Source: Wandonia haliotis
GTDB lineage: Bacteria > Bacteroidota > Bacteroidia > Flavobacteriales_D > Crocinitomicaceae
Assembly: GCF_039523435.1 (NCBI RefSeq)
Contig: NZ_BAAAFH010000003.1
Coordinates: 868,001-932,000 of the forward strand
DNA length: 64,000 nucleotides
Reading direction: 5' to 3'
Every line of letters begins with the position of its first letter. The first letter of the stretch is position 1. A model generated the notes under the pieces. It was not told the DNA's origin and searched no databases. It saw only the letters and a list, made by a program, of their open reading frames with translations. The position numbers and the translations under genes are program-made. Positions 63,547 to 64,000 of the stretch are shown here, one piece after another.

Positions 63547-64000
63547 ATGAGGTGGTATAAACAGGTAGGATTTTTGTGTATTTTACTGACAATAACGGCA
63601 TGTAAATCCGATCGTCTGGACATTACAGTTCCTGAAAAAGAAGTTGCTATTGAGCTGGTTCGAATGGAGCAGGATTTTGTGAAAATTACTTCTGTAGAAG
63701 ATGCTCAGATGAAACATAGACAATACGAAGGGTCATTTCCTGAGTTGTATGCGTATTATCTGGGAGCATGTCTTCAGGCGGGAAGGATGGAAGATTCTTT
63801 GGTGCATGAAAATTTGTATTTGTTTCTCCGGGATACTTTTATGAGCGGACTGAATTCAGAACTGGTGAATAGATTTTCTGATTTTCCTGAGTATGAATTA
63901 ATAAAAAACGGATTCATGTATTATTCCTATTATTTCCCGGAGAGTACACTTCCTGAAAAGCTTGTGACCTATAATTCGGTGTTTTCGAATAGTGTTATAT
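63547..64000 (+). CDS. gldB: Gliding motility lipoprotein GldB-like, 3' truncated by window end
   Basis: The frame starts at ATG 63547 (MRWYKQVGFLCILLTITACK) and runs open to the window edge, 151 codons. A lipobox ITAC gives a lipidated Cys19. The body resembles GldB: VPEKEVAIELVRMEQDFVKI, FPELYAYYLGACL, ENLYLFLRDTFMSGLNSEL and YYFPESTLPEKLVTYNSV. GldB is an inner-membrane-associated lipoprotein needed for gliding in Flavobacterium; it is also kept in non-gliding Bacteroidota, where its role is unclear. It is divergent from the porin-like gene and nadE. The name rests on pattern recognition only and the C-terminal half is not visible. Confidence 0.7.
   Translation, partial: MRWYKQVGFLCILLTITACKSDRLDITVPEKEVAIELVRMEQDFVKITSVEDAQMKHRQYEGSFPELYAYYLGACLQAGRMEDSLVHENLYLFLRDTFMSGLNSELVNRFSDFPEYELIKNGFMYYSYYFPESTLPEKLVTYNSVFSNSVI

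Overview
The window looks like chromosome of a Bacteroidota bacterium in the order Flavobacteriales; the gene set suggests a relative of Crocinitomicaceae/Fluviicola, but the family call is a guess. Evidence is a complete porP-gldK-gldL-gldM-gldN type IX secretion (T9SS)/gliding motor locus, the start of a GldB-like lipoprotein gene, several secreted proteins with T9SS type A or type B C-terminal sorting domains, a C25 (gingipain/PorU-type) peptidase, and recurrent Bacteroidota promoter -7 boxes (TAnnTTTG). Base composition is moderately AT-rich. I found no tRNA, rRNA, CRISPR array, insertion sequence or phage gene.

Layout. 1-7.7 kb (+): 3' part of a very large C25 peptidase with a FlgD-like sorting tail, then a two-gene DsbD unit (stand-alone DsbD N-terminal domain plus full DsbD). 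7.7-23.4 kb (mostly -): a surface-polysaccharide locus with an initiating sugar transferase, two DegT-type aminotransferases, three glycosyltransferases, two O-antigen ligase/polymerase-type proteins, a Wzz-type chain-length protein, two Wzx-type flippases (one on +, meeting the other tail to tail) and a UDP-GlcNAc 4-epimerase type enzyme. It is interrupted by a DUF1801/YdeI gene and a metallo-beta-lactamase/double-rhodanese sulfur enzyme. 23.5-25.7 kb (-): ribonuclease Y, ZapA and a small coiled-coil protein. 25.8-31.4 kb (+): M23 peptidase, a membrane protein and a large secreted lectin-like protein. 31.4-38.1 kb (-): a small SSB, a GRGD-repeat T9SS protein paired with a SUMF1-fold protein, a Na/Pi cotransporter and an ABC-F ATPase. 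38.1-46.3 kb (-): the T9SS motor locus, with an extra GldM paralogue behind gldN. 46.4-49.9 kb (-): a degenerate arginase-fold protein and topA. 50.2-54.9 kb (+): one operon miaB - sigma-54 activator - lptE - acidic TPR protein - secG, bounded by a near-ideal promoter and a terminator. 54.9-58.6 kb (+): a PIG-V-like mannosyltransferase, groES-groEL and a 2Fe-2S ferredoxin. 58.6-63.4 kb (-): nadE - M48 peptidase - outer-membrane protein, with a separate porin-like gene just upstream of nadE. 63.5 kb to the end (+): the 5' part of a gldB-like gene.

How it fits together. Much of the window concerns building and energising the cell envelope: export (secG, lptE), disulfide handling (DsbD), LPS/capsule synthesis, peptidoglycan (M23) and the proton-driven GldLM/T9SS machine with some of its cargo. 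The most unusual items are the second GldM with a near-identical motor-end DNA segment, the 63-bp-periodic GRGD-repeat protein beside a SUMF1-fold protein lacking catalytic cysteines, an arginase-fold protein that has lost half its metal ligands, and a terminator hairpin overlapping a promoter box just ahead of the RNase Y gene. Many starts were moved to an internal ATG because the longest frame began at a weak codon inside a promoter, a terminator or a neighbouring gene.
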